This document shows, one piece after another, positions 25,125-35,739 of a stretch of DNA of 64,000 bases (its first letter is position 1; each line of letters opens with the position of its first letter). The position numbers and the translations under genes are program-made. The stretch lies in the NCBI RefSeq assembly GCF_024652905.1, contig NZ_CP102428.1:3456001-3520000 (forward strand), in the 5' to 3' direction. The notes beneath the pieces are model-generated. The model had not been told where the DNA came from. It was given only the letters and a program-made list of their open reading frames with translations, and did not search any database. The DNA is from Pseudomonas oryzihabitans (GTDB lineage: Bacteria; Pseudomonadota; Gammaproteobacteria; Pseudomonadales; Pseudomonadaceae).

Positions 25125-27182
25125 CTAGCCCAGGCGGAAACGGGTGGTGTTGGCCGTCAGGGTGCGACTGCCCGCCTCCAGACCCACCGCCGTGCTCTGC
25201 ACCGTGCGCGCGTTGCCGAGCAGATCGGCCGCGGCCCCATCAACCTGCTGGATGTTGCCGCTGACCTGATCGGCGGTGACCGCCTGCTGTTCGGCGGCGG
25301 TGGCAATCTGCGCCAGGGTGTCGGAGACGCCCTGCACCGATTCGGCGATCGCTTCCAGCCGCTGCCCCAGCCCGGTGATGGACTGGGCGTCGCTGGCGGC
25401 CTGGCCACAGGCATCCTGCATCAGGGCCACGGCCTGGGCCACGGTGCTGCTCAGGCTGCCGACGGTGCCGGCGATCTGCGCCGTGGAGGCCTGGGTGCGT
25501 TGCGACAGCGAGCGCACTTCGTCGGCGACCACCGCGAAGCCCCGTCCCTGGTCACCCGCCCGCGCCGCCTCGATAGCGGCGTTGAGGGCCAGCAGGTTGG
25601 TCTGCTCGGCGATGCCGCGGATGACATCCACCACCTGCTGGATCTGTCCGGCCTGGGCGTCGACCTGGGCCATGGCCGCGGCTGTCTCGTCCAGGCGCTG
25701 GTTGAGCCGCTGGATGCTGGCCGTAGTCTGGCGACTGTCGCTCTGGCTGACCTCGGCGATGCCGCGCATCTGCTCGGCGCGGCCGGCAGCCTCTTCGCAA
25801 CTCCGCGCCACGCCCTGGGCGGTGGCGGCCAGTTCGGTGGCCGCGGTGGCGATCTGGGTGATCTGCTGGCGCTGGACTTCCACGGCGCCCAGCGCCGCCT
25901 CCGCCTGTTGCCCAAGCTCGCCGGACGCCACGCCCACCTGGCGACTCTCCTGATCGACCGCCTGCAGACTGCTGCGCAATTGCGCCACCGCCAGGTCCAG
26001 CGCCCGCCCGATCTCCGCCAGCTCATCCCGGCCGCTCACCTGGGCCGAGCGGGTCAGATCGCCGTCGCGCAGGCCTTCGGCCAGGGCGGTGATACGCCGT
26101 GCGCTGCCACGAATGGCGGTCTGCATGCACAGCAACAGGTAGCAGGTCACCACCAGCAGCAGGCCGAAACCGGCAGCGATGGCGACGAAGTTGCGCACCG
26201 CATCGGCGCCATAGTATTGCAGTCGTTGGTCCAGGCTCTTCAGCGTCTGCTGGCGAAAGGTCTGCAGCCCCTGCAGGACCCCGTCCAGGGTGGCTTCGAA
26301 CTGCTCCGGCCTGAGCGTGATCTCGCCGCCGAACACCCCCTGGTCGAGGGTCTTGAGACTGGCCTCCAGCTGGCCACTGACTTTCTGGTAGTCGTCCTTC
26401 CAGCCGGCCAGGTCGGCGGGCAGCTTGCTGCCAAGCAGGAGGGCGGCCTTGGCCAGGCTTTCGGTGGAGTCGCCAACGCGGGCACGCAGGTCGCGCAACT
26501 GCAGGCGGCTCTGCAGGCTGAACTGGCCGGAGACCACACTGGCCTGACCGACGCTGGCCAAGCGACCGAGGCGTTCGTACAGTTCAACCGACTGGGTGGT
26601 GCCGATCTGCATCAGCAGATAGGTTTCCAGCCAGGGATCGAGGATGAGGCCGCTGTCCAGGGCAATTTCCTCACGCAGCGCCTGGACGGCGGCAAGGGCC
26701 GCGGTGAATCTGTCATAACCGTCCGGCCACCAGCCCAAGCCGCGCAGATCAGTGACCTCTAGACCGGCGAGCGCCTGCTGCAAGGTCTTGAAGCGAGCCC
26801 GCACATCCGCGCTGACCCCTTCGGTCTCCAGTTGCCGTTCAAGTTGGGCGAGCCGCTCGCGACGACTACCGTTGTGACTTTCCAGGGCAGCGATGGCCGT
26901 CTGCACGGCCGGCGTCGCCTCCCGACTGGTGTCGATCGCCTTCCAGCGCGCCGTCAGGTTGCGTCGGATCGTCAGTTCTTCTTCCACGGCGTCCAGCCGC
27001 TGCAGCAGCCGCACGCCACTGCGCTCGCCGCTGACGGTGGCCAGCTTGGCCTGGAAATCAGCGCCCAGCAGCCAGAGGCTGACCGCCAAGGGCAGGATGA
27101 ACAGCACCAGCAGCAGGGCGAACTTGCGGGCGAAGCCGAGCTGGCTCAGCACGCGAATTCCCGGTGACAACAAAATCCTCAT
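25125..27182 (-). CDS. Methyl-accepting chemotaxis protein
   Basis: Chemoreceptor of 685 residues. TM1 spans about 20-40, a long helical periplasmic sensor region reaches about 340, TM2 lies around 345-370, then HAMP and the signalling domain, whose hairpin includes [38 protein letters not shown] sequence. The HAMP boundary reads [17 protein letters not shown]. The ligand is unknown, and the sensor differs from that of the receptor at the left edge. Transcribed divergently from xpt. Confidence 0.95.
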   Translation of the reverse strand: MRILLSPGIRVLSQLGFARKFALLLVLFILPLAVSLWLLGADFQAKLATVSGERSGVRLLQRLDAVEEELTIRRNLTARWKAIDTSREATPAVQTAIAALESHNGSRRERLAQLERQLETEGVSADVRARFKTLQQALAGLEVTDLRGLGWWPDGYDRFTAALAAVQALREEIALDSGLILDPWLETYLLMQIGTTQSVELYERLGRLASVGQASVVSGQFSLQSRLQLRDLRARVGDSTESLAKAALLLGSKLPADLAGWKDDYQKVSGQLEASLKTLDQGVFGGEITLRPEQFEATLDGVLQGLQTFRQQTLKSLDQRLQYYGADAVRNFVAIAAGFGLLLVVTCYLLLCMQTAIRGSARRITALAEGLRDGDLTRSAQVSGRDELAEIGRALDLAVAQLRSSLQAVDQESRQVGVASGELGQQAEAALGAVEVQRQQITQIATAATELAATAQGVARSCEEAAGRAEQMRGIAEVSQSDSRQTTASIQRLNQRLDETAAAMAQVDAQAGQIQQVVDVIRGIAEQTNLLALNAAIEAARAGDQGRGFAVVADEVRSLSQRTQASTAQIAGTVGSLSSTVAQAVALMQDACGQAASDAQSITGLGQRLEAIAESVQGVSDTLAQIATAAEQQAVTADQVSGNIQQVDGAAADLLGNARTVQSTAVGLEAGSRTLTANTTRFRLG

Positions 27183-27350
27183 GTTCGACCACTCCTGTGC
27201 CAGCCACCGCCAAGCACCGTCTACCCGTTGCGGATAGCGATAGGTCGATTTGTCGGCAAACTAACGACTTTCTTGAAAGATAGGGCACAATCGCCGCCCT
27301 CCCGTATTCCCAGACCCGGTCCTGCACTCAGGCCCGGGCGTTGCCGTTAA

Positions 27351-27935
<585 letters not shown>

Positions 27936-27938
27936 GCC

Positions 27939-28343
27939 ATGGCCCAGATACTGCGCATTCTCGGGGCCGATCTCGATCGCACCGAAACCTGGATCCGTTA
28001 CGACAAGGCCATGTGCCTGGACTGCGTGTCCAGCTGCTGCACCCTGCCGGTGGAAGCTCGCCTGTCCGATCTGATCCGCATGGGCGTGGTGGACGAGTTC
28101 GAGAAGGGCGAGCCGCTCAAGGACATCGCCAAGCGGCTCAAGAAGGACGGCGTGGTGGAGCGCCTCAACGCCAAGACCGGGTTGTTCACCCTGGTGCGAC
28201 TGTCCAACAACGATTGCGTCTATCTGCATCCCAAGACGCGGCTGTGCACCATCTACGACCAGCGCCCGGAAACCTGCCGCAACCACCCACGGGTCGGCCC
28301 ACGGCCGAACTACTGCGCCTACAAGCCGCAGAAGCTGCGCTAG
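27939..28343 (+). CDS. YkgJ-family cysteine-cluster protein
   Basis: 134 residues with the CxxCxxxCC-type cluster CLDCVSSCC near the N terminus and CTIYDQRPETCRN near the C terminus, the hallmark of the YkgJ family, thought to bind zinc or an iron-sulfur cluster. Function unknown. It lies three bases after xpt. A second cysteine-cluster protein is encoded on the opposite strand at 28715. Confidence 0.88.
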   Translation: MAQILRILGADLDRTETWIRYDKAMCLDCVSSCCTLPVEARLSDLIRMGVVDEFEKGEPLKDIAKRLKKDGVVERLNAKTGLFTLVRLSNNDCVYLHPKTRLCTIYDQRPETCRNHPRVGPRPNYCAYKPQKLR

Positions 28344-28370
28344 ACGGTGGTCCGCCGAGGCATGCCCGCC

Positions 28371-28698
28371 TTGTTGGGCTTCGACGAAACAGCCGTCTCA
28401 ACCCAACCTACGGTGCCTCAAGGCTAGGCGCGTAGGTTGGGTTGAGCGCAGCGAATCCCAACGGGACGTATCACCGCATGCCTGCATTGTTGGGCTTCGA
28501 CGAAACAGCCGTCTCAACCCAACCTACGGTGCCTCGAGGCTAGCCGCGTAGGTTGGGCTGAGCGCAGCGAAGCCCAACGGGACGTATCACCGCATGCCTG
28601 CATCGTTGGGCTTCGACGAAACAGCCGTCTCAACCCAACCTACGGGTGCCTCAAGGCTGGACGCGGAGGTTGGGCTGAGCGCAGCGAAGCCCAACAGG
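28371..28698. repeat. Tandem ~116-bp palindromic repeats
   Basis: The gap 28344-28714 is filled by a partial unit (to about 28412) and three units starting near 28431, 28547 and 28664, the last truncated. Each runs from CGTAGGTTGGG(T/C)TGAGCGCAG to GTCTCAACCCAACCTACGG. They belong to the same family as the 114-bp tandem at 18574 but have a different centre (GGGACGTATCACCGCATGCC). Confidence 0.88.
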
Positions 28699-28714
28699 AT
28701 TGGCCAGGGCGACG

Positions 28715-29029
28715 CTAGAACTCGCCACTCTCCATCGCCCTTTTCATGTCCGCCCGCTCTTCCAGGCATTCCGGACCGGCCATGTCGAAGATCCGGCAGA
28801 CCCAGGGCCGCACCTCGTAGATGCTGCAATTCATCTGCTCGCGATCCAGGGCGGCGCACCAGCCGTCGTCTAGCCGTTTCATGCGGGTGCCGGTCCAGTC
28901 TTCCTCGATGTAGCGGGCGGGCACGCCTGCATCGTCGAACAGCAGGACTTCCTGGCGGCAGCACCAGGCCTGACAGCTCTCGCAGGTCACGGCAGGGGTG
29001 GAAAGATCGTGCAGGGGGATGTCGCTCAT
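28715..29029 (-). CDS. YkgJ-family cysteine-cluster protein
   Basis: 104 residues. CESCQAWCC near the N terminus and CSIYEVRPWVCRIFDMAGPEC near the C terminus match the YkgJ cysteine cluster (putative metal binding). The start at 29029 (MSDIPLHDLS) is chosen because the much longer upstream frame is antisense to the PBP gene. Divergent from the PBP3 paralogue. Unknown function; not the same subfamily as the protein at 27939. Confidence 0.8.
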   Translation of the reverse strand: MSDIPLHDLSTPAVTCESCQAWCCRQEVLLFDDAGVPARYIEEDWTGTRMKRLDDGWCAALDREQMNCSIYEVRPWVCRIFDMAGPECLEERADMKRAMESGEF

Positions 29030-29158
29030 GTGCGCAGTGTACCGCCCTCGACCGCCCAGCGGTTTCCGGCCGATGGCTGGAGCAGTTACCATGCGCGTCC
29101 CTGACGGTTGTAACCAGTTGTGACCATGCCCAAGCCTTCTTCTCGCGCAGGAGCCGCC

Positions 29159-30862
29159 ATGACGGCCGCACCCCGCTATCGCTTCTATGTCGTGGTCGTC
29201 GTGCTGGTCTTGCTGACCTGCGTGGTCGCTGGCCGCATCACCTACCTCAAGCTGATCGATGCCGCCTTCCTGGGTGACCAGGGCGATCGCCGTTCGGTGC
29301 GCCATATTCCCATTCCGGTCACCCGCGGCATGATCACCGACCGCAACGGCGCGCCCCTGGCGGTTTCCACCGAGGTGGTGACCATCTGGTGCAATCCATC
29401 GGAGATGCAGGACAGCGCCGACCAGCTGGGGCGCCTGGCCCAGGCCATCCACAAGCCCGAAGCCGAACTCCGCAACCTGATCCTCGGCCATCCGGAAAAG
29501 CACTTCCTCTACCTGGCCCGGGCGCTGTCGCCCATCGATGGCGAGAACATCATGGCCCTCGGCGTGCCCGGGGTGCGCCAGATCAAGGAATACAAGCGCT
29601 ACTATCCCAGTTCCGACCTGGTGGCCCAGGTGATCGGCATGGTCAACATCGACGGCCATGGCCAGGAGGGCCTGGAACTGGGCTTCGAAGACTGGTTGGC
29701 CGGCCGCGGCGGGGTGCGCGAGGTGCTGATCAATCCGCGTGGCTCGGTGGTCAAGAACATCCGCGTGGTGCGCCAGCCGCAACCGAGCAAGGACGTGGCG
29801 CTGTCCATCGACCTGCGTCTGCAATTCATCGCCTATCGCGCGCTGCAGACCGCGGTGGAGAAGTTCGGCGCCCAGTCCGGGTCCGCCGTGCTGGTCAACC
29901 CCAAGACCGGCCAGATCCTGGCGATGACCAATTTCCCCTCCTACAACCCCAACAACCGCGCCACGCTGCAGATCCCCAACATGCGCAACCGCACCCTGAC
30001 CGACGCCTTCGAGCCCGGCTCGGTGATCAAGCCGTTCAGCATGTCGGTGGCCCTGGCCTCGGGCAAGTTCAACGAGAACAGCACCGTGGACGTAGCGCCG
30101 GGCTGGATGACCATCGACGGTCACACCATCCACGACGTGGCCCGGCGCGGTGTCCTGACCATGACCGGGGTGCTGCTCAATTCCTCCAACATCGGCATGA
30201 GCAAGGTGGCGCTGCAGATCGGGCCGCTGCCCATCTACGAACAGCTCAGCCGCGTCGGCTTCGGTAATCCGATGGCCCTGGGCTTTCCCGGCGAGAACGC
30301 CGGCTACCTGCCCGGCCACACCAAGTGGTCGCAGATCGCCACGGCCAGTATGTCCTTTGGCTACAGCCTGGCGGTCAACGTCGCCGAGTTGGCCCAGGCC
30401 TATTCGGTGATTGCCAACGACGGCCTGCTCACCCCCCTGACCCTGCTCAAGGACCAGAAGCAGCAGAGCGTCCAGGCCATGGACCCGGCCATCGCCCGGC
30501 GCATCCGCGCCATGCTCAACCACGTGGTGGAAGACGAAGGCGGCGTGATCCGCGCCCGGGTGCCCGGCTATCACGTGGCCGGCAAGTCGGGTACCGCGCG
30601 CAAGGCCGGCGCCGGCAGCTACACCGAGCACGCCTATCGCTCGCTGTTCGTCGGCATGGCGCCGGCGGCCGATCCCAAGCTGGTGCTGGCGGTGATGCTG
30701 GATACCCCGACCAAGGAAGGCTACTTCGGCGGTCTGGTCTCGGCGCCGACCTTCAGCGAGATCATGTCCGGCGCCCTGCGTGCCCTGGCGGTACCGCCGG
30801 ACAACCTGCCCGACACCAATACCGCACAGCAGGCGAAAGCCGAGTCTCACTCCCACGGCTGA
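29159..30862 (+). CDS. Penicillin-binding protein 2/FtsI-family transpeptidase (PBP3 paralogue, PbpC-like)
   Basis: Monofunctional class B peptidoglycan transpeptidase of 567 residues. A short cytoplasmic tail and one membrane helix (about 9-27) precede a dimerisation domain with RGMITDRNG, then the catalytic domain with SVIK (Ser288), SSN (342-344) and KSGT (476-479). It is not in a division/cell-wall cluster, so it is probably a second PBP3 such as PBP3x/PbpC rather than essential FtsI. ATG 29159 has CAGGAG at five bases; 29126 and 29120 lack one. A strong terminator follows. Confidence 0.88.
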   Translation: MTAAPRYRFYVVVVVLVLLTCVVAGRITYLKLIDAAFLGDQGDRRSVRHIPIPVTRGMITDRNGAPLAVSTEVVTIWCNPSEMQDSADQLGRLAQAIHKPEAELRNLILGHPEKHFLYLARALSPIDGENIMALGVPGVRQIKEYKRYYPSSDLVAQVIGMVNIDGHGQEGLELGFEDWLAGRGGVREVLINPRGSVVKNIRVVRQPQPSKDVALSIDLRLQFIAYRALQTAVEKFGAQSGSAVLVNPKTGQILAMTNFPSYNPNNRATLQIPNMRNRTLTDAFEPGSVIKPFSMSVALASGKFNENSTVDVAPGWMTIDGHTIHDVARRGVLTMTGVLLNSSNIGMSKVALQIGPLPIYEQLSRVGFGNPMALGFPGENAGYLPGHTKWSQIATASMSFGYSLAVNVAELAQAYSVIANDGLLTPLTLLKDQKQQSVQAMDPAIARRIRAMLNHVVEDEGGVIRARVPGYHVAGKSGTARKAGAGSYTEHAYRSLFVGMAPAADPKLVLAVMLDTPTKEGYFGGLVSAPTFSEIMSGALRALAVPPDNLPDTNTAQQAKAESHSHG

Positions 30863-30880
30863 GCGGATAACGGAAACGAA

Positions 30881-30906
30881 AAAGGGCGACCCTAGGGTCG
30901 CCCTTT
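30881..30906. terminator. Intrinsic terminator after the PBP gene
   Basis: Perfect palindrome AAAGGGCGACCCT / AGGGTCGCCCTTT, able to terminate transcription in either direction, 18 bases after the stop codon. Confidence 0.88.
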
Positions 30907-30977
30907 GCGTACCGCGCTACCTGGCCAGAGCTTGTTCAAAGGCTCGCGAGCTAGAGCCAAACAAGGCCTGGGCGGCC

Positions 30978-31080
30978 CTGCGAAAAGACCTGAGGAAGCG
31001 GATCGGACTCGAGTGCGAGTTTACGAGTGGTAAATGAGCATTCCGACCGGGCTGGCGGCCCAGGGTCTTTTCAACGCAGT
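30978..31080. repeat. ERIC-like imperfect intergenic palindrome
   Basis: The 251-bp gap after the PBP gene holds a roughly 100-bp element with complementary ends (CTGCGAAAAGACC near 30978 and GGTCTTTTCAACGCAG near 31065) and weaker internal symmetry. The organisation resembles ERIC-like or MITE-like elements; the exact family is unknown. Confidence 0.5.
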
Positions 31081-31113
31081 TTGGCCGACGCGCAGCAGAC
31101 TTTGGACAAGCTC

Positions 31114-31566
31114 TCAGCGGTGCAGCACGTATTGACCGGTGAAGCGCACCCCATCCTCGCCGCTCTCGGTGACGATGCGCGATTGCAGGGTGATGCGGGC
31201 GCGGCCACGGCGGCGGAAGGTGGTCTCGAAGCGCTCCCAGGCCCGTGCCTCGGGCGGCTCGCCATAGGCCAGGGCATCGGCGGTGATGGGCCGCGGATAG
31301 CTGATCTGGCCTTCCTGGATGAGGATGTGGCCTTCCTCGATGCCGGCTTCGCGCAGGCGCAGGTACAGCCAGCCCCAACCGGCCAGCACGGCCACGCAGT
31401 AGAGGCTGCCGCCGAACATGGTGCTGGCGTGGTTGATGTTGGCATCCAGCGGGGCATGCAGCTGCAGGCGCTGCTCGCTCCAGTCGCGGACTTCCAGGCC
31501 CAGGGCCTTGGTGATGGGAATATCGTGGTGCAACAGGGATTCGAGGTGACGGCAGTCGCGGCTCAT
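31114..31566 (-). CDS. YiiD C-terminal-type thioesterase domain protein
   Basis: 150 residues resembling the hotdog-fold thioesterase domain found at the C terminus of YiiD. INHASTMFGGSLYCVAVLAGWGWLYL matches the conserved central helix. Likely a thioesterase of unknown acyl substrate. It lies 60 bp upstream of phoQ's 3' end on the same strand but downstream in transcription, so it could follow phoPQ. Confidence 0.8.
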   Translation of the reverse strand: MSRDCRHLESLLHHDIPITKALGLEVRDWSEQRLQLHAPLDANINHASTMFGGSLYCVAVLAGWGWLYLRLREAGIEEGHILIQEGQISYPRPITADALAYGEPPEARAWERFETTFRRRGRARITLQSRIVTESGEDGVRFTGQYVLHR

Positions 31567-31627
31567 GCCGGGGTCCTTACAGACAGAATTTCACTATCAG
31601 GAGCAGACGCAAGCCATGACCCATGGG

Positions 31628-33022
31628 TCACGTCTTGGCCCCATTGTGCACCAAGGAAGGCCGCTCCGGGGAAATCGCCGCCGGCAGGCGGAAGCGGATA
31701 CGGGCGCCGCCCAGACTGGATTCATCGATGGTCAGGCTGCTGCGGTAGCCTTCCAGGATGTCCTGCACCACGGCCAGGCCGATGCCCTGCCCAGGGTGGC
31801 GGCTGTCCATGCGCATGCCGCGACGCAGCACGCTTTCGCGGCGCTCGGCGGGAATGCCGGGGCCGTCGTCCTCGATGTCGAGGATCCAGTGCTCGGTATG
31901 ACGGCGGGCGCTGACCCGCACCTGGGTCAGGCAGAGGCGATAGGCGTTTTCCAGGAGATTGCCGAACACCTCCAGCATGGCGGCTTCTTCGGCCTGCACC
32001 CGCAGATTCGGCGGTAAATCCATTTCCGCCTGCACGCGTTTCTCGGCATAGACCTTGTCCAGGGTGCTGAACAGCGACTCCACCAGCGGCGCCAGCTCCA
32101 GCGGCCGGCTGAGCACCGCGCCGCCCTGCCGGGTGGCCCGCTGCAGCTGGTACATCACCTGCTGGTTCATGCGCTCGATCTGGGTCTGCAGGGTGCCGAC
32201 CTCCTGGTCGAGCTGCGGCCGACGGCGCAATTCCTCGGTCACTCCCTGCAAGACCGCCAACGGCGTCTTCAGGCTATGGGCCAGATCGCCCAGGGTGTCG
32301 CGGTAGCGCTCGCGCTGCAGGCGTTCGTGATCGAGCAGGCGGTTCAGCGAACGGATCAGGCGACTGATCTCGCTGGGTACGTTGTTTTCGTCGAGCAACT
32401 CGCGCTGGTCGGTTTCCACCGCGTCCAGCTGCTGGCTGAGGCGGCGCAGCGGTCGCAGACTCCATTGCATGACCAGAGCGAGCAGGACCAGCAGCGCACC
32501 CAGCACCCCGACCAGCCAGAGGATCACCTGGTGGACGAAGGTCGCGCGCAACCGCTCGTACTCCTCGGCCGGCTGCATGGTGACCACGCTGAAGCCGGCG
32601 ACCGGCGGATTACCCAGCAGCACCTCGCGATCGAAGACGAAGAAACCCTGGCCCTGGTCGTCGGTGGCCTTGACCAGCTTGACCCCGCCGCCGTCGAAGG
32701 TCGGCCGGTAGTTGGGCCGCTCCTTGATCGCCGAGCGCGAGCGCCAGAGCAGGCGACCGTTCTGGTCGTAGACGTAGCCGAGGATGGGCGAACCGGGTCG
32801 GTCGAAGACCTCTTCGGCGATCATCTCCGGCATCGCCAGGCGCCCGTCGATGGCCCGCGCCGCGCCGATCAGGGTGTTGGCGTTGGCCTCCAGGCGCGCG
32901 GCGACGAAGTTTTCCACGGTACGGTCGAAGGCATTGCGGATCGCCGGCACGATCAACGCCAGGCAGACGATGACCAGCAGCGCCGCGCTGAGCAGCAACC
33001 GTACCCGGAACGAACGGATCAC
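31628..33022 (-). CDS. phoQ: Sensor histidine kinase PhoQ-like
   Basis: 464-residue membrane kinase. TM1 spans about 8-28, a periplasmic sensor lies between about 30 and 165, TM2 at 166-186, and a HAMP-like linker follows. The H box is GDLAHSLKTPLAVLQ (His249), with LLENAYRLC for the N box and DDGPGIP and GIGLAVV for the G boxes. In pseudomonads PhoQ responds to low Mg2+ and cationic peptides. It overlaps phoP by four bases (ATGA). Confidence 0.9.
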   Translation of the reverse strand: MIRSFRVRLLLSAALLVIVCLALIVPAIRNAFDRTVENFVAARLEANANTLIGAARAIDGRLAMPEMIAEEVFDRPGSPILGYVYDQNGRLLWRSRSAIKERPNYRPTFDGGGVKLVKATDDQGQGFFVFDREVLLGNPPVAGFSVVTMQPAEEYERLRATFVHQVILWLVGVLGALLVLLALVMQWSLRPLRRLSQQLDAVETDQRELLDENNVPSEISRLIRSLNRLLDHERLQRERYRDTLGDLAHSLKTPLAVLQGVTEELRRRPQLDQEVGTLQTQIERMNQQVMYQLQRATRQGGAVLSRPLELAPLVESLFSTLDKVYAEKRVQAEMDLPPNLRVQAEEAAMLEVFGNLLENAYRLCLTQVRVSARRHTEHWILDIEDDGPGIPAERRESVLRRGMRMDSRHPGQGIGLAVVQDILEGYRSSLTIDESSLGGARIRFRLPAAISPERPSLVHNGAKT

Positions 33023-33696
33023 TGGCAGCGCTCGGTGAACAGGTAGCCGCGGCCCCGGACCGTTTCGATGGGTTGCATCTGGCAGTTGGCTTCCAGCTTG
33101 CGCCTCAGGCGCCCCACCAGCACCTCGATGACGTTGCTGTCGTGCTCGCCGTCATCGTCGTAGAGCTGCTCCATGAGCCGCTCCTTGGTGATCACCTGCT
33201 GATGGTTGCGCATCAGGTATTCCAGCAGCCGGTACTCGTAGGCGGTCAGCTGCAGCGGCTGGTCTTCGTTGAAGGCCTGTTGGCGCCCCAGGTCCAGCTT
33301 GAGCGAGCCGGCGCGGATACTCGGCTGGACGAAGCCCGCCGAGCGACGCAACAGCACATTGAGGCGAGCCTCCAGTTCTTCGAACTGGAAGGGCTTGACC
33401 ACGTAATCGTCCGCCCCGGCACCCAGGCCCTCGACCTTGTCCTGCCAGCTGCCACGGGCGGTGAGGATGAGGATCGGCAGGGTGGCGCCCTGGTTGCGCA
33501 GCTGGCGGATCAGATCGAGACCGCTCATGCCGGGCAGGCCCAGGTCGATGATGGCGAGATCGTGATGGAATTCGCGGGCGCTGTAGAGCGCTTCTTCCGC
33601 ATCGGCCACGGCATTGACGACATGACCGGCTTCACCCAGACGCACCTTGAGGTGGTGGCGCAGCAGGTTTTCGTCTTCGACGACGAGGATCTTCAT
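33019..33696 (-). CDS. phoP: Response regulator PhoP-like
   Basis: 225-residue OmpR-family regulator: receiver domain with Asp51 (DLAIIDLGLPG) and DNA-binding winged helix (TAYEYRLLEYLMRNHQQVITK...VEVLVGRLRRKL type). AGGAG precedes the ATG. P. aeruginosa encodes outer-membrane protein OprH upstream of phoP; here that position has no OprH gene but a leader-like region with a terminator (see 33853-34151). Confidence 0.92.
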   Translation of the reverse strand: MKILVVEDENLLRHHLKVRLGEAGHVVNAVADAEEALYSAREFHHDLAIIDLGLPGMSGLDLIRQLRNQGATLPILILTARGSWQDKVEGLGAGADDYVVKPFQFEELEARLNVLLRRSAGFVQPSIRAGSLKLDLGRQQAFNEDQPLQLTAYEYRLLEYLMRNHQQVITKERLMEQLYDDDGEHDSNVIEVLVGRLRRKLEANCQMQPIETVRGRGYLFTERCQ

Positions 33697-33852
33697 GCAG
33701 ACTCCTGAACAGCTAACGAGACTTTCTGTGGCTGCGACTGCATCTGTCGCGTACGTCGCGCAGCAGCGCCCTGGGTCCGATTATGGCGCCTGGAGCCGGC
33801 TGACGGCGAGAGCAGGGAGCGGATGGATGGGGACACTTACTTTATTCCAGGC

Positions 33853-33879
33853 AAAAAAAACCTCTCCGGTTGGAGAGGT
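33853..33879 (-). terminator. Intrinsic terminator within the phoPQ leader region
   Basis: On the minus strand: stem ACCTCTCC, loop AACC, stem GGAGAGGT, then a run of at least seven T. It lies about 157 bases upstream of the phoP start and 335 bases downstream of znuA, so it must end a transcript that begins in between or reads through from znuA. Confidence 0.88.
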
Positions 33880-34089
33880 AAGGAGCACTTCATGGGGATC
33901 GGAAACTGCCGTTGGGGGACGGCTCCGTCGTGAGACGGCTACAGGGGACCAGAGCTGACTTGGTGACCCTGCAGTGGAGTTACAAGGATGAACATCGCCA
34001 GGTCGGGTCGAAGTGTCCGGACGATCTGCCTTAGCGGGAGCTGCGCTAGGGTGAACATATCCGGGCGACCTCGGCGTTGCTGATCTGAC
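33853..34089 (-). ncRNA. Predicted PhoP-controlled small RNA or attenuated phoPQ leader
   Basis: Inferred transcript of about 235 nt from just downstream of the -10-like AGATTA (plus-strand letters, 34096-34101) to the intrinsic terminator at 33853-33879. It holds a possible 39-codon frame (MFTLAQLPLRQIVRT..., ending at 33939) and an 18-codon subframe within it, neither with a strong ribosome site, so a leader peptide is possible but unproven. The 518-bp gap 33697-34214 has no other gene candidate. Confidence 0.45.
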
Positions 34090-34095
34090 AGTTGC

Positions 34096-34151
34096 AGATT
34101 AGGCCAAGGGCCCTGAACGCTGCCTGAACTCGTCCTGAACGCCAGCTGAAC
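34096..34151 (-). promoter_or_regulatory. Promoter with four 11-bp-spaced GTTCAG direct repeats (PhoP-type box)
   Basis: In plus-strand letters CTGAAC occurs at 34113, 34124, 34135 and 34146, exactly 11 bp apart (GTTCAG on the minus strand). A -10-like TAATCT (minus) lies 11 bases from the nearest repeat. Direct repeats at one helical turn upstream of a -10, replacing the -35, are the hallmark of OmpR/PhoP-family activation; GTTCAG-N5-GTTCAG agrees with the Pseudomonas PhoP motif as I recall it. Confidence 0.65.
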
Positions 34152-34214
34152 GATCACCAGGGCAGGTCAAGGGCGACGAACGGTAGCCCTTGCCGAATCG
34201 TTATCCCGGGTGGC

Positions 34215-35192
<978 letters not shown>

Positions 35193-35215
35193 GTGAAAAT
35201 CCCGATTCTTAGGAG

Positions 35216-35236
35216 AGGTGCAATATAATAACGTCC
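35216..35236. promoter_or_regulatory. Probable Zur box in znuA/zur intergenic region
   Basis: AT-rich near-palindrome GCAATATAATAAC (GTTATTATATTGC on the other strand) in the 65-bp divergent promoter. It resembles the Zur consensus GTTATA..TATAAC and is the only such site between two genes known to be zinc-repressed. Confidence 0.6.
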
Positions 35237-35257
35237 TGGCTCTCAAGGTACCGTTTC

Positions 35258-35739
35258 ATGTCCGACGCCCCCCTGGCCTTTCGGCCCCACGATCATTCGC
35301 GCTGCGTCGCCCACGCCCTGGCCGAGGCCGACGAACTCTGCAGCCGCGCCGGCGTGCGCCTCACCGAGCTGCGCAAGCGGGTGCTGGAGCTGGTCTGGCA
35401 AAGCCACAAGCCGCTCGGCGCCTACGACATCCTGGCCGTGCTCAGCGAGCAGGACGGTCGCCGCGCGGCGCCGCCCACCGTCTACCGGGCACTGGATTTC
35501 CTGGTCGAGAACGGCCTGGTGCACCGCATCGCCTCGCTCAACGCCTTCGTCGGCTGCAATCATCCCGGCGAGGCCCACCAAGGGCAGTTCCTGATCTGCC
35601 GCAGCTGCCAGGTGAGCATCGAACTGGAACAGCCCGCCGTGCACCAGGCCATCCTCGACGGCGCCAGCGCCGTGGGCTTCCAGGTGGAAGGCCAGACCGT
35701 GGAAGTGGTCGGTCAGTGCGCCGCCTGCCGGAAGCAGGC

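Noticed and set aside
28715-30856. 713-codon minus-strand frame including the small YkgJ-type gene
   Set aside because: Only the last 104 codons (from 29029) are plausible; the rest is antisense to the PBP gene.
34168-34192. CAAGGGC/GCCCTTG inverted repeat as znuA terminator
   Set aside because: No T tract on the minus strand, so it is not a convincing intrinsic terminator.
33697-34214. An OprH-type outer-membrane gene upstream of phoP
   Set aside because: No reading frame on the minus strand gives a signal peptide or beta-barrel pattern; the region looks like a leader or small RNA locus instead.
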